Source: Thermodesulfobacteriota bacterium (GTDB lineage Bacteria > Desulfobacterota_D > UBA1144 > Nemesobacterales > CSP1-2). From it: a stretch of DNA of 46,986 nucleotides. The stretch lies in NCBI GenBank assembly GCA_036397855.1, contig DASWID010000079.1:1-46986 (forward strand), given 5' to 3'. Under the pieces are notes generated by a model. It had not been told where the DNA came from, made no database searches, and saw only the letters and a program-made list of their open reading frames with translations. The position numbers were made by a program, and so were the translations under genes. Below, in pieces: positions 26,404 through 36,723 of this stretch; the first letter of the stretch is position 1; each line of letters opens with the position of its first letter.

Positions 26404-27351
26404 TCATTTTACTGTATATTCATATGTAAGTCTTTTCCCACGCCTTGTTAAATCAATACTAAATTTGCTCTGCCCCTTTAGGTCCTCAAACAAGCTGAAT
26501 GCATTTTCAACGTTGTCCAGCCCCACGTCATTTATGCTATGAACTGTATCGCCGTTCCTGATCCCTATCTTGGAAAAAATACTATTCGGTCTTATGGCAA
26601 AAAACCGCAGCCCATCGTCATGTGGAACGACCCGAGCCTTAGTCAAGATATCATTTGGATTGCTTAAAAGCTCGTCCATCATCTTTCTGTCAATCTCATA
26701 AACTCCCTCGTCGATCTGGTTTATCCCATCAGCGTTTTCACCGAGACCTTTACCATAGCCTTTGGTTGTTCGAGCTTCCTTGGATCCGCTATTAAGCGTG
26801 GTCCTCGAAGCTACTTGACTAGAAGACGAGCCGTCACTTATATCCTTTTTACATTTTATAGTTTCAGGCCCTTCGCCGATGCGCTCCAATACTGCAACGC
26901 AATTTTCAATCCGAATTACCTTCACCTTTTCCGATTGTATTATATCGATCAATTCATCCAACTTATAACCATTTACCCTGCCCGAATCAACATTTTTAAT
27001 CACAGCAACCGAACTTTTACTCGGGTTGATAACTGTGCCTAGAAGCTCAAGGTTTAGCGTGGTTTGTGGAACGTTCTCAATGCCTGATGAATTAGCCGAT
27101 GATGTATTCTTAAGACCAAATATGTTACGCTTGAGTATTATGTCGTAAGATTTTCGTGAAGCCAGGTCTTTATTTGGACTCACATAATTTTCTACCCTCA
27201 CGCTCTTAGATGAAGCCACAGCCTCATGAGGGAGGGCAGGCATTTTCCCCTTTATATTGTCGATTACAATCTGTGCAAGAATATAAGCAAGCACTGCAAC
27301 AAGGAACAGATTTATAGCCCAGGTATGTTTCTTAAATAGTGATATAATCAT
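26404..27351 (-). CDS. gspC: type II secretion protein GspC
   Basis: A 315-residue inner-membrane protein linking the platform to the secretin. It has a short cytoplasmic start, one membrane helix at about residues 13-31, a homology region (LELLGTVINPSKSSVAVI near 98-115, contacting the N0 domain of GspD), and a C-terminal PDZ domain at about 220-315 (FAIRPNSIFSKIGIRNGDTV). First gene of the gsp operon; 131 bases before gspD and 53 bases after the galT-like gene. Confidence 0.93.
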   Translation of the reverse strand: MIISLFKKHTWAINLFLVAVLAYILAQIVIDNIKGKMPALPHEAVASSKSVRVENYVSPNKDLASRKSYDIILKRNIFGLKNTSSANSSGIENVPQTTLNLELLGTVINPSKSSVAVIKNVDSGRVNGYKLDELIDIIQSEKVKVIRIENCVAVLERIGEGPETIKCKKDISDGSSSSQVASRTTLNSGSKEARTTKGYGKGLGENADGINQIDEGVYEIDRKMMDELLSNPNDILTKARVVPHDDGLRFFAIRPNSIFSKIGIRNGDTVHSINDVGLDNVENAFSLFEDLKGQSKFSIDLTRRGKRLTYEYTVK

Positions 27352-27404
27352 TTAAGTAGCGCTATTAAATTTCATATCAAAAATAAAGCTAATTACTTTA
27401 TATG

Positions 27405-28499
27405 TCAAGAGATCTTCTTTTTATCCAAATCTTTATATGCGCGAACTTCTATTTCCTCTCGCAAATAATCTGCAGCTGCCTCCGGTGAAGTCGGATTGAT
27501 GAATAATCCAGCACCCCACTCAAATCCAGCAATGGTTGTGAGACGTGGGATAATCTCTAAATGCCAATGAAAATCGTACTCGATCGAATCCCAGTGCTCT
27601 GGATGACCTGGACGCATGAATCTGCTCGGCGAGGTATGTATCACAAAGTTATAGGGGGGATCATTCAAAAGATTTTTAACAGATAGTAGGTTCAGCTTCA
27701 GAACGTACGCCAGGTTCATCAGCTCATGATCATCCATAATAGAATAATTATGGAGATGCTTTTTTGGTACTATCCAAGTCTCAAATGGGAAACTTGAAGC
27801 AAACGGAGCCCAAATAATATAGTTAGCTGATTCAAAAACTATTCTTCTATTATAATCAAGCTCTTGTTTTATTAAATCGCAAACCAGACATCGTTCCTTT
27901 TCCCTATAATGCTCCCTGCTTGCCGTCAGCTCTTGTTTCACTATAGGGGGAACCATAGGAGTGGCAATTAATTGTGAGTGTGTATGCATGATAGAGCCTC
28001 CTGCTTGTGCCTTGTGATTTTTAAATATCAACACATAGCGGAGTCTTGGATCCCTAAATAAGTCTTTTATTCTCTCCCTAAATGCTAAGAGTACATCCTT
28101 TACCCTTTCAACATCAAGATCCGCCAATCCGATATCGTGATTCGGAGACTCAATGATAACCTCATGTGCACCAGCCCCACTAACAACGTCAAATATTCCA
28201 GTCGCATATCTATGCGCATTATCCTCAACATGGAGCGCAGGGTACTTATTTGGAACAACCCTAACCTGCCAGCCAGGCGAGTTTGGTTCTGATCCCGGCT
28301 CTCGTATCGCAAAAACCTCAGGGGGTGTTTTACCTTCTGATCCTTCACAAAACGGACAGGAAACTACCGCGTTTTCAGCCCTATTAAGATGGTCCTCATT
28401 CATCAGATAGTCACTTGGCCTTCTAGCCCTTTCAGTCGAAATTATTACCCATCTATTTCTAATTGGATCGAACCTGAGTTCGCGCATCAATATGGTCAT
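27405..28499 (-). CDS. galT: galactose-1-phosphate uridylyltransferase-like protein
   Basis: A 364-residue GalT-family enzyme of the HIT superfamily. It starts ELRFDPIRNRWVIIS, has a zinc pair C48/C51 (CPFC) and a second pair C204/C207 (CLVC), and carries the active-site block HTHSQ at 172-176, with a second block HWHLEIIP near 311. Classic GalT has HPHGQ; the HxHSQ form occurs in GalT-like nucleotidyltransferases with other substrates (such as plant ADP-glucose phosphorylase-type proteins), so the substrate may not be UDP-glucose. No galK or galE is in the window. It is cotranscribed or just upstream of gspC, 53 bases away. Confidence 0.8.
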   Translation of the reverse strand: MTILMRELRFDPIRNRWVIISTERARRPSDYLMNEDHLNRAENAVVSCPFCEGSEGKTPPEVFAIREPGSEPNSPGWQVRVVPNKYPALHVEDNAHRYATGIFDVVSGAGAHEVIIESPNHDIGLADLDVERVKDVLLAFRERIKDLFRDPRLRYVLIFKNHKAQAGGSIMHTHSQLIATPMVPPIVKQELTASREHYREKERCLVCDLIKQELDYNRRIVFESANYIIWAPFASSFPFETWIVPKKHLHNYSIMDDHELMNLAYVLKLNLLSVKNLLNDPPYNFVIHTSPSRFMRPGHPEHWDSIEYDFHWHLEIIPRLTTIAGFEWGAGLFINPTSPEAAADYLREEIEVRAYKDLDKKKIS

Positions 28500-28979
28500 T
28501 CCAGGTTTGACTCGTTAAATTTTAAACTATTATACACGACAAAACCACTCACTCTGATAATCCATTCATTAAGAATTAAAATATGTTCAAGATGCTAATC
28601 TAAATCAAATTTCTCGCTATCATAAAATATCACCATTAAAACTGATGATATTGTTTCTAAAAGTTTAGTCAATTACTTTAAGTTTCATTCTCAAGCTTTA
28701 CACATTATTATTTAAAAATCAATGATTATTTTTTTATTGCTTGAAATAAGGTTACGATCAATTTTGTAAACATACAAGCATCGAGGTTTGCGAAAACCAA
28801 TCAAGGTATATCTAAGATAGTAAGAAAATAGAAAATACCCCTCCTTTAAAGATTCGAGCTGTCACTTAACCAATAGAAAAATAGTAACTGGAAAGAATAT
28901 CCCATTTCACAATGTTCATCCTCAAACGAAGAAGAATCCGGGTGCATGTTTAGAGCGTCCGCTAAGGTCCCACTCACAC
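28500..28979. other. AT-rich intergenic region between galT-like and groES
   Basis: About 480 bases between two divergent genes, apart from the groES promoter and CIRCE downstream. No tRNA, conserved small reading frame or repeat could be recognised. It is unusually long for this compact region and might hold a small RNA or the promoter of the gsp operon, but nothing in the sequence shows this. Confidence 0.4.
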
Positions 28980-29007
28980 TTGACAAAGATTCTTAGATGA
29001 TTATCTT
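28980..29007 (+). promoter_or_regulatory. groESL promoter
   Basis: TTGACA (28980-28985) and TATCTT (29002-29007) are separated by 16 bases. The CIRCE operator follows directly downstream, so repressor binding would block initiation or early elongation. Confidence 0.6.
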
Positions 29008-29018
29008 TATGTTTATTT

Positions 29019-29045
29019 TTAGCACTAATCGGTCTAAAGTGCTAA
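29019..29045. promoter_or_regulatory. CIRCE operator (HrcA binding site)
   Basis: TTAGCACTA and AAGTGCTAA are separated by nine bases, matching the CIRCE consensus TTAGCACTC-N9-GAGTGCTAA at all but one position in each arm. This is the standard heat-shock repressor HrcA site ahead of groESL. hrcA itself is not in the window. Confidence 0.9.
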
Positions 29046-29084
29046 ATTCCTGTTTCAAGATCCATAAACTAAGGAGGAGGTTAT

Positions 29085-29375
29085 ATGAAAGTAAAACCGC
29101 TCTACGACAGAATTCTTGTTAAGAGACTGGAGACCGTAGAAAAGACCAAGGGTGGCATTATAATTCCAGATTCCGCAAAAGAAAAACCCCAAGAAGGAGA
29201 AATAAAGGCACTGGGAAAGGGAAAGCTACTCGAAGACGGTTCAATACGACCCCTTGACGTCAAAGTTGGGGATAAGGTGCTTTTCAGTAAATATGGCGGT
29301 ACCGACATAAATATTGAGGGTGAGGATTACTTAATTCTTCGGGAAGAAGACATCTTAGCAATCGTCGAATCTTAA
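29085..29375 (+). CDS. groES: co-chaperonin GroES
   Basis: A 96-residue GroES (Hsp10). It begins [13 protein letters not shown], has the mobile loop [18 protein letters not shown] at about residues 22-39 and the conserved [12 protein letters not shown]. It forms the heptameric lid of GroEL. AAGGAGGAGG lies seven bases before the ATG. It is the first gene of groESL under CIRCE control, 36 bases before groEL. Confidence 0.98.
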   Translation: MKVKPLYDRILVKRLETVEKTKGGIIIPDSAKEKPQEGEIKALGKGKLLEDGSIRPLDVKVGDKVLFSKYGGTDINIEGEDYLILREEDILAIVES

Positions 29376-29405
29376 AAATTTCAAAACAAGAATCTAAGGA
29401 GGTAA

Positions 29406-31067
<1,662 letters not shown>

Positions 31068-31083
31068 AAATTGTGGTAAAGTG

Positions 31084-31109
31084 AGCGGGTCGATCGCTAT
31101 CGGCCCGCT
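31084..31109 (+). terminator. intrinsic terminator after groEL
   Basis: AGCGGGTCGAT and ATCGGCCCGCT form an 11-pair stem with one U-G wobble around a CGCT loop. It is followed by TTTGATTATAAT, a weak T-run. Located 17 bases after the groEL stop. Confidence 0.75.
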
Positions 31110-31146
31110 TTGATTATAATCCAGCTAGATTGATGTTAATAATATT

Positions 31147-31830
31147 CTAACCGACAAAAACCTCTAGGGCAGTTTCAACGTCACCTAAATCTTCAAAAAG
31201 ATAATCCGGATTATATATCTCTAAATCCTTCAATGGATAAGAACCTGTGGCAACTCCAAATACGGTTGCCCCTGCCGCCTTTCCATGAATAATATCAAAT
31301 GGTGTATCACCCATCACGAATACCTGATCAAATCCCCTACAATTATTGAGAACCCTCTCCCCCCTTTCCATAGCTATGCGTATCATCTCACCTCTATCTT
31401 CTGAATCAGAGCCGAAGGCTCCGAATTTAAAGTATGAGTCTAAGCCTGAATATCTCAGTTTTAACCATGCCCCTTCTTCAATATTGCCCGTCGCAATACC
31501 CAATTTTAAATCATCTCTCAATGAAACAGCTTCCAGGATTTGTAATATTCCATCCGGGACCGCTATCGGGTTTCGTTTCTTCATTTCCTCTTCTAGGTAA
31601 ATTAAATACCTTCTATAAATCCTAGCCGCTTCTCCGTCTAAGTATTCCCTATTTAGTGTATTTCTGAACATCTCCCTTAAAATAAGCGGATCGGTTTTTC
31701 CATCAGCCTTTAGACCTTGCATTGCGTCTTGAACGTGATAGATAACACAAAAAGCTCTATTAACTGCACTTATTCCTGCGCCACCCGCATGAATTAGTGT
31801 TCCATCTATGTCAAAAAGAAGCAGTTTCAT
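31147..31830 (-). CDS. HAD-superfamily phosphatase (phosphoglycolate phosphatase-like)
   Basis: A 227-residue HAD hydrolase. Motif I is LLFDIDGTLIH at the N-terminus, motif II LGIATGN in the middle, and motif IV FVMGDTPFDI near the C-terminus, with a helical cap between motifs I and II. The DxDGT nucleophile is intact, so it is an active phosphatase; phosphoglycolate phosphatase-like is the closest match, but the substrate is unproven. The ATG at 31830 starts just before the first strand; a longer frame adds 16 residues without a ribosome-binding site. It lies 55 bases after the BtrH-like gene. Confidence 0.82.
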   Translation of the reverse strand: MKLLLFDIDGTLIHAGGAGISAVNRAFCVIYHVQDAMQGLKADGKTDPLILREMFRNTLNREYLDGEAARIYRRYLIYLEEEMKKRNPIAVPDGILQILEAVSLRDDLKLGIATGNIEEGAWLKLRYSGLDSYFKFGAFGSDSEDRGEMIRIAMERGERVLNNCRGFDQVFVMGDTPFDIIHGKAAGATVFGVATGSYPLKDLEIYNPDYLFEDLGDVETALEVFVG

Positions 31831-31885
31831 TTCAAAATAATTCGTCGAGGAAACGTATTTCAAGCGAATAAAAAACAAAAATTCA

Positions 31886-32890
31886 TTAACCTAGCTTTTC
31901 TAAAATTTCCGTGTAGAATACCTCCTCCAGACGCGCTATTTCATGGGCTTTATTTGAAGCTAATCTGAATAGCTCACGGTCTCTTTCACATTCACTTATC
32001 TGTTTCAATACCCCTGAAATATCACTCCATTTTCGTCCCAACAAATCCATCTTATCTGACAACCTGAGAGCCTTAAGATTCGGAATGATTTCTTCGGCCT
32101 CTAATAGGAAGTCCCTGTAAATCCACCTGAACCCGCCACCACCGGTCCCCCTCTTCTCAATCACCTGATACGCAAACCTAGATGACCATTGCCAGTCTTG
32201 AGCGTCACCCCAATACTCAAGCTCTTCTGCCCAAGATCTAATCGTCTCAATTCCAGAAATACCCCTTGGCGATCTCTTGCCTTCTAACATCGATTTGGCA
32301 TTGTTATAAATTGCTATTGGAACAATCTCAGATAACTCTGGTAAAGGGTTTTCTAGATATACCTCAATCCAGTTGTTATTTAATGGGTATGGCTTTGCTT
32401 TTGAACACCTTGCGTTTTTTAACCCTTCACAAGAAACAGATTGCAAACCCTCAAACCCGGTATCAGATAAGAAAACATTCTTTGATTCATCGTCATAACC
32501 CCACACGCAGACGACATGCCCGGGAAAGTGGGTAGATGATTTATAATAGGCTAGATGAAATATATCGGTTTGAATTAACAAAGGGATACCCTCGTTTATA
32601 TAATCCCTTAAGATTTCAGATGCTCTGTCTCCATCAGATTCGAGTTTCCATTTAGTTGGCTTACCAATTAGACTGAAAAAATTGGGCTCCATTCCAGGAC
32701 CTCTGAGATGAATTGCCCTCGTGGGACTCATATCTTCGTATTGTGTATAAAAAAATCCAAGTCCTGAACCAAGACCAAAACACATAGCCTCTGAAAGTTG
32801 ATACCCGTAGTAGGAAATAACGTCTCTTAAAGCGACAGAACCGCAGTGTAATCCAGGAATGTGAATCCAATTGTTTATGATCCTTCTCAT
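31886..32890 (-). CDS. BtrH-like (BtrH_N + DUF4872) protein
   Basis: A 334-residue protein whose N-terminal half resembles the BtrH_N domain and whose C-terminal half resembles DUF4872. The BtrH_N papain-like core has C16 in GLHCGSVAL, a SEAMCFGLGSGLGF block near 33-46, and H125 in HFPGHVVCVWGYDD, followed by FLSDTGF with D143. BtrH is the acyltransferase that moves a side chain from a carrier protein onto an aminoglycoside in butirosin biosynthesis; proteins with this domain pair elsewhere are of unknown function. No carrier protein or antibiotic gene is near. It shares a strand with a HAD phosphatase. Confidence 0.75.
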   Translation of the reverse strand: MRRIINNWIHIPGLHCGSVALRDVISYYGYQLSEAMCFGLGSGLGFFYTQYEDMSPTRAIHLRGPGMEPNFFSLIGKPTKWKLESDGDRASEILRDYINEGIPLLIQTDIFHLAYYKSSTHFPGHVVCVWGYDDESKNVFLSDTGFEGLQSVSCEGLKNARCSKAKPYPLNNNWIEVYLENPLPELSEIVPIAIYNNAKSMLEGKRSPRGISGIETIRSWAEELEYWGDAQDWQWSSRFAYQVIEKRGTGGGGFRWIYRDFLLEAEEIIPNLKALRLSDKMDLLGRKWSDISGVLKQISECERDRELFRLASNKAHEIARLEEVFYTEILEKLG

Positions 32891-33080
32891 TAGATAGTTA
32901 ATTTTACCATAACCCTCGTTGCTAAGATGTTTATTTTCGTATATATATCAGCTACGATAAATCAATAAAATTGAAAACAAAAACAGAATATATCAGTTAT
33001 AATTAATATCACTACTCATACAATTTAAGTAATAAAGAAATCAAAGAGTTAGACTCAAGTATAATCGATTAATACCTTTT

Positions 33081-33110
33081 ATCACCAATCTTGACATCAC
33101 CAATCTTGAC
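33081..33110. repeat. 15-base tandem duplication containing TTGACA
   Basis: ATCACCAATCTTGAC occurs twice in succession (33081-33095 and 33096-33110). Each copy carries TTGACA or the junction that creates it. It is directly upstream of degP and duplicates a potential -35 element. No good -10 at 17-base spacing was found, so the promoter itself is uncertain. Confidence 0.6.
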
Positions 33111-33161
33111 ACGTGCTAATAGTATAAATAATCTATATTTTATCTCCGGAGGTAAAAAAAC

Positions 33162-34589
33162 ATGAGAAAGTCTGCTACGCTTCTAATATTCTTAACCATT
33201 ATTTCAACCTGTTTTGTATTAGCTACTACTAGGCTAACCGCACAGACAAATGAACTAAGGTCTTTATCGGGACTCGTTAAAAGACTAAGCCCATCGGTTG
33301 TCAACATTAGCACGACCAATACCACAAAATTCGGCATGACACCGCACCAATCTCCATTCGGCGAAAGAGGAAATGATCCATTTGAGGAGTTTTTCAATAG
33401 ATTTTTTGGCGACTTACCTCAAAGAGAATTCAAAAGAAAGGGCCTTGGTTCGGGATTTATCATAAGTGAAGACGGCTATATCATTACCAACAATCACGTA
33501 GTAGAGAAGGCAGATGATATTAAAGTAATCCTTGAGGATGGAGAAAGCTATAAGGCAAATATAATTGGGAAGGACCCAAAGACTGATCTGGCACTCGTTA
33601 AAATCGAGCCGAAGCACAAATTGAACGCAGTTACCTTGGGTAGATCAAACACACTTGAAATTGGAGATTGGGTTGTTGCTATAGGGAATCCATTTGGACT
33701 AGGAAATACGGTAACCGCCGGAATCATAAGTGCCAAAGGTAGATCGCTTGGACTCGGAGCATATGATGATTTCATCCAAACCGATGCTGCAATAAATCCC
33801 GGAAACAGTGGAGGTCCGCTCTTTAATCTCAATGGCGAGGTTGTGGGCGTAAACACAGCAATAATTGCCGGGGGTCAGGGCATAGGTTTTGCAATTCCCG
33901 TCGACATGGCAAGAAATGTAGTCGAACAACTCCAAAACAAAGGGAAAGTAGTAAGGGGATGGTTGGGGGTGTTGGTTCAGCAGATAACCCCTGAAATCGC
34001 GGAAAGCTTAAACCTTAACCAGCCTGAAGGTGCTTTAGTATCGGACGTAACTCCTGACGGGCCTGCGGATAAAGCAGGAATAAAGAGAGGAGATATTATC
34101 GTAGCAGTCGATGGAAACAGGATAGAGGATATGCCAGATCTACCAAAGACGGTGGCGACTAATAAGCCTGGAACCGTATCAAAATTAACATATATTAGAA
34201 ATGGTAAGGAAAAAACCGTCGACTTAACACTTGGTGAACTCCCTGAAGAAGTGGCTGTGTCCACAAGCCTAAGAAATAATGATGCTGAAAGGAATCTCGG
34301 CCTCATTGTTCAAGAAATTAATCCTCAAATACAGAGGAGATTTGGAATAGAAGAATCCAAAGGGGTCATCATTACCAATGTAAATCCTGGTTCAATCGGA
34401 TACGAAGCCGGGCTGATGGGAGGTGACATAATTCTTGAGATAAATAAAGCATATATCGGAAATTTGGATGATTACAGAAAGTCTGTGGATTCTCTTAAAG
34501 AAGGTCAGACTGCGCTTCTTCTGGTGCGAAGGGCAACGAACACAATATATGTTGCTCTTAAGATTGAGGACCAACATGATAAAGGTTGA
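33162..34589 (+). CDS. degP: periplasmic serine endoprotease DegP/HtrA (Do family)
   Basis: A 475-residue periplasmic protease-chaperone. A signal peptide (about residues 1-28) is followed by the S1C protease domain with H112 (TNNHVV), D142 (KTDLALV) and S216 (GNSGGP), then two PDZ domains at about 255-350 and 370-470 with WLGVLVQ and NLGLIVQE loops. It removes misfolded envelope proteins. The ribosome-binding site is CGGAGG. Its 3' end overlaps ridA by 14 bases, so the two are coupled. A 15-base duplication with TTGACA lies upstream. Confidence 0.95.
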   Translation: MRKSATLLIFLTIISTCFVLATTRLTAQTNELRSLSGLVKRLSPSVVNISTTNTTKFGMTPHQSPFGERGNDPFEEFFNRFFGDLPQREFKRKGLGSGFIISEDGYIITNNHVVEKADDIKVILEDGESYKANIIGKDPKTDLALVKIEPKHKLNAVTLGRSNTLEIGDWVVAIGNPFGLGNTVTAGIISAKGRSLGLGAYDDFIQTDAAINPGNSGGPLFNLNGEVVGVNTAIIAGGQGIGFAIPVDMARNVVEQLQNKGKVVRGWLGVLVQQITPEIAESLNLNQPEGALVSDVTPDGPADKAGIKRGDIIVAVDGNRIEDMPDLPKTVATNKPGTVSKLTYIRNGKEKTVDLTLGELPEEVAVSTSLRNNDAERNLGLIVQEINPQIQRRFGIEESKGVIITNVNPGSIGYEAGLMGGDIILEINKAYIGNLDDYRKSVDSLKEGQTALLLVRRATNTIYVALKIEDQHDKG

Positions 34590-35040
34590 GGAGAAATTAA
34601 AAGAGCTCGGAATAGAGATTCTTGATGTGCCTAGACCCTTAGGTGCTTACAAATCGGCTGTTATTTCGGGAAATCTTATTTTCGTATCCGGCCAGTTACC
34701 CATAGAAAATGGCGAACTCAGATACAAGGGCAGAGTCGGAGAAGAAGTATCGATTGAAGACGGCATCCAGGCCTCAAGAATTGCATCACTGAACGCATTG
34801 TCAGTTATGAAAAAAGAACTGGGAGATCTGGATCGGATAAAACGAATCTTAAAGATCACAGGGTATGTTTCCAGTGCATCAAACTTTGATATGCAGGCAA
34901 AGATAGTCAATGGCGCATCTGAGCTCTTTTACCTCGTCTTTGGAGAAGATGGAACTCACGCCCGTGCTGCTGTTGGCGTTTGCGGACTCCCTCTTGGTGC
35001 CCCAGTCGAAATAGAAGTTATAGCCGAGATAAGTACTTAA
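34576..35040 (+). CDS. RidA-family protein
   Basis: A 154-residue RidA/YjgF-family protein. It has LGAYKSAVISGNLIFVSGQLP near residue 20-40 (shown in part), the central ASNFDMQAKIVNGAS segment, and HARAAVGVCGLPLGAPVEIEV, with the substrate arginine and glutamate of the active RidA clade. RidA deaminates reactive imine/enamine intermediates. The length and extra N-terminal helix fit the longer YjgH/YoaB-like group. The start is the ATG that overlaps the degP stop; a longer frame lies inside degP. Confidence 0.85.
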   Translation: MIKVEEKLKELGIEILDVPRPLGAYKSAVISGNLIFVSGQLPIENGELRYKGRVGEEVSIEDGIQASRIASLNALSVMKKELGDLDRIKRILKITGYVSSASNFDMQAKIVNGASELFYLVFGEDGTHARAAVGVCGLPLGAPVEIEVIAEIST

Positions 35041-35089
35041 TATTTAATCCCTTTCCAAAAATCCCATTTATCCGGTGATATCTTACGCA

Positions 35090-35899
35090 ATGAAAATCTT
35101 CATATACATTGACCACCCATCCCTTTCACTGTCTATCGATGACCTGAGGCATTGCCTAGAGAAATTTGATCTTGATGTAATCTTCAAAGGAAATCTCATT
35201 GAATCATTGCAGTTGAGTGAGGAAGAAGTGATGAAGTTGGCTACAACGATATCGGGGGCTATTATTCGAGACATAAATGTTCCAAATGATGATATCGTAT
35301 TTCCAAATCATCGATACGTCAATTTAGAACGAAAAAGGCTAACGGGAGAAGCGGACTATATGGGCGTGTTCTATGACGGATACTGGCTTCAGCGGATTTT
35401 TTTCAACTTATTTCGCGATAAGTTGACTGGAAAAATTACAAACAAAATTATTCACATAATTTTTACAAGCAGGCTCTTCGGGACATTTGAAAAACGAAGG
35501 TATCACGCAAGGGTGATACTTATGGGCACACCAACCTTAATTTCTACCTCGGGAGTGGTTGAGGCGCCAGCGAGACCAAGCGAATACTACTGGCTAAAAG
35601 CTGGATTTATGCAGAGTGGCAGAGATATTGGCGAACTCGACAGTGTCTTTAAGGGAAGATTTATCGAGTACAATGATCCCAAGATGACACCGATTTTAGG
35701 CTCCTATGCACTACAAGCCGTTGCCTATGAGGTGAGTGGTAAGGAGTTCTGCGAAGATAAAACATGTTGCCTATACAACTCTCACTGGCAGGAAGAGGTC
35801 CTAAGGGCTCAACTAGGTGGTCAATTATGCCAAAAGCATCATGACATAATATCAACCATGTCTGTCAAAAACCGGACAGTGAGTAGTAAAAAAGATTGA
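35090..35899 (+). CDS. archaemetzincin-like protein (DUF6775-type), HExxH missing
   Basis: A 269-residue protein of uncertain function. Its C-terminal segment FCEDKTCCLYNSHWQEEVLRAQLG followed by LCQKHHD (given in parts) resembles the cysteine and post-zinc region of archaemetzincin-type peptidases and the DUF6775 family of putative metallopeptidases. The position of HExxHxxGxxH is occupied by ALQAVAYEV, so zinc-peptidase activity seems lost or relies on other ligands. No signal peptide; probably cytosolic. It lies 50 bases after ridA on the same strand and ends close to the convergent Thi4 gene. A GTG five codons upstream is an alternative start. Confidence 0.6.
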   Translation: MKIFIYIDHPSLSLSIDDLRHCLEKFDLDVIFKGNLIESLQLSEEEVMKLATTISGAIIRDINVPNDDIVFPNHRYVNLERKRLTGEADYMGVFYDGYWLQRIFFNLFRDKLTGKITNKIIHIIFTSRLFGTFEKRRYHARVILMGTPTLISTSGVVEAPARPSEYYWLKAGFMQSGRDIGELDSVFKGRFIEYNDPKMTPILGSYALQAVAYEVSGKEFCEDKTCCLYNSHWQEEVLRAQLGGQLCQKHHDIISTMSVKNRTVSSKKD

Positions 35900-35913
35900 C
35901 CCTATATTATATA

Positions 35914-36723
35914 TCATGCCCTCACCTGTTCTTGAAGTAAGTTGATAGCAACATCAGCGGCCTTTTTCCCTGAGAGAAGCATACCGCCGAATGTTGGCCC
36001 CATTCTAGGCAGTCCGAAAACACTATTTACAGCCATTCCACATGCAATCAACCCGGGATAAACCTCACCCGTGTACTCGACCAGTGCGTCTTCCGATTTT
36101 TCAACCCACATTGATCCGTGACCGGGGAGCTTCTTGTAAAGACCTTGCTGTGAGAGTCTAGATACAAGGTAAGCATCGTGACCCGTCGCATCTATCACAA
36201 GTTTTGACTCAAGGGCAATTGGATCTAGACAAGTTATTTCCTTCGGCATATTTGCAACAGGAGTCCAGTTTATAACAACACCTGCCACCCTACCATTTTC
36301 TCTAAAAACAAGATCATCGAACATCGTCATATTCCTTACCCTTGCCCCAGCTTCACAAGCAGTAGCTATGAGTTTCGAGCAAGCATATGGACCGTCAGCA
36401 ACATAGAGCCCATCTGAAACCTCTTTATATGGAACCTCTATTTCATCCAGAACCGTTTGACCCGGATCCCGTACCGTTACTTTATTCATTAGATACCCAC
36501 CTATCCAGAATCCACCACCAAGATAATTCATCCTTTCAACGATAAGCACCTTGAATTTCTTCTTTGCAATATCCTTCGCAGCAACAAGCCCACTGGGTCC
36601 AGCACCAACAATTATTACATCGCTGGTTATGTATTCTTTGAATTCCTCAGCGAAACCCTCAACTATAGCCCTTGTGACCTCCTTTTCCCCAACAGGTGCA
36701 AAGATGCTCTTATTCTTTGACAT
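35914..36723 (-). CDS. thi4: Thi4-type thiazole synthase with cysteine at the sulfur-donor position
   Basis: A 269-residue FAD/NAD-binding thiazole synthase of the Thi4/THI1 family, which makes the thiamin thiazole from NAD, glycine and sulfur. It has the dinucleotide motif GAGPSG at 40-45, an [11 protein letters not shown] block, a GHD motif at 181-183 and RMGPTFGGM at 240-248. The loop reads EITCLDP, placing C165 at the position of yeast Cys205 and plant Cys172, which surrender sulfur in the suicide reaction; methanogen enzymes that use free sulfide have His there. GGAGG lies ten bases before the ATG. No thiamin riboswitch was seen. It ends 14 bases from the convergent DUF6775-like gene. 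Confidence 0.93.
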   Translation of the reverse strand: MSKNKSIFAPVGEKEVTRAIVEGFAEEFKEYITSDVIIVGAGPSGLVAAKDIAKKKFKVLIVERMNYLGGGFWIGGYLMNKVTVRDPGQTVLDEIEVPYKEVSDGLYVADGPYACSKLIATACEAGARVRNMTMFDDLVFRENGRVAGVVINWTPVANMPKEITCLDPIALESKLVIDATGHDAYLVSRLSQQGLYKKLPGHGSMWVEKSEDALVEYTGEVYPGLIACGMAVNSVFGLPRMGPTFGGMLLSGKKAADVAINLLQEQVRA

